A DNA stretch of 5,537 nt from an uncultured Eubacteriales bacterium (lineage in GTDB: Bacteria > Bacillota > Clostridia > Oscillospirales > UBA644): the NCBI GenBank assembly GCA_934486965.1, contig CAKSQP010000097.1, positions 1 through 5,537 of the forward strand, in the 5' to 3' direction. This document shows positions 5,450-5,537 of the stretch, piece after piece; position 1 is the stretch's first letter, and each line of letters opens with the position of its first letter. The notes below the pieces were generated by a model. The model saw only the letters and a program-made list of their open reading frames with translations, made no database searches and had not been told where the DNA came from. The position numbers were made by a program, and so were the translations under genes.

Positions 5450-5488
5450 ATTACGGTAGCGAAATATCGCCTACGTTTTCACCTGAAC

Positions 5489-5537
5489 GGAGAAGTACTC
5501 AAGCTGGTGAAGAGGCGCCCCTGCTAAGGGTGTAGGT
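5489..5537 (+). tRNA. tRNA-Ser(GCU), 3' part outside the window
   Basis: Acceptor 5' strand GGAGAAG (5489-5495), then TA at positions 8-9. The D stem CTC/GAG (5498-5500 with 5512-5514) carries the GG of the D loop at 5506-5507. The anticodon stem 5516-5520 pairs with 5528-5532 (one G-U pair). The loop CTGCTAA holds anticodon GCT (5523-5525), which reads AGC/AGU serine codons. The bases after the stem (TAGGT) begin the long variable arm expected of a class II tRNA. The variable arm, T arm and acceptor 3' strand lie beyond the window. Confidence 0.93.

Noticed and set aside
5489..5537. Integration site for a mobile element at the tRNA-Ser gene
   Set aside because: The tRNA 3' end is outside the window, and no integrase or duplicated tRNA end is present.

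Overview
The window looks like an ordinary chromosomal stretch from a member of the Bacillota, most likely an uncultured gut-type Clostridia. Signs of this are SigA-type promoters that all have 17-bp spacers, strong AGGAGG-like ribosome sites, GC content that looks moderate by eye, a low-GC Gram-positive-style tRNA-Ser(GCU), and gene families (DUF2974 hydrolase, DUF4186, MepA-like MATE) that are common in Clostridia. I see no insertion sequence, phage gene, CRISPR array or attachment site.

Layout. (1) 6-542, minus: FMN-dependent flavoprotein with a cysteine cluster. (2) 543-648: a divergent promoter pair. (3) 649-1407, plus: Tam-like class I SAM methyltransferase. (4) 1407-1433: a bidirectional terminator shared with the convergent operon. 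(5) 1432-3553, minus: a tightly packed operon of MarR-family regulator, MATE efflux pump and DUF4186 protein, with each stop codon overlapping the next start by one base. (6) 3564-3616: a 19-bp near-perfect inverted repeat wrapped around a consensus promoter. It looks like the operator of the MarR operon and also like the terminator of the gene upstream. (7) 3613-3924, minus: a TfoX N-domain protein. (8) 3925-4025: a second divergent promoter pair with the same geometry as the first. (9) 4026-5336, plus: a two-gene operon of DUF2974 alpha/beta-hydrolase and a two-helix membrane protein, closed by a terminator at 5350-5387. (10) 5421-5537: a consensus promoter driving a tRNA-Ser(GCU) gene that runs off the end of the window.

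How the parts work together. The MarR/MATE/DUF4186 operon is the only clear multi-gene system. Its likely logic is that MarR represses its own operon by binding the inverted repeat, a ligand releases it, and the MATE pump exports that or a related compound. The role of the DUF4186 protein is unknown. The hydrolase and its small membrane partner are probably co-expressed, but no pathway can be assigned. I do not see a clearly novel multi-gene system. The most unusual structure is the terminator/operator/promoter overlap at 3564-3616.
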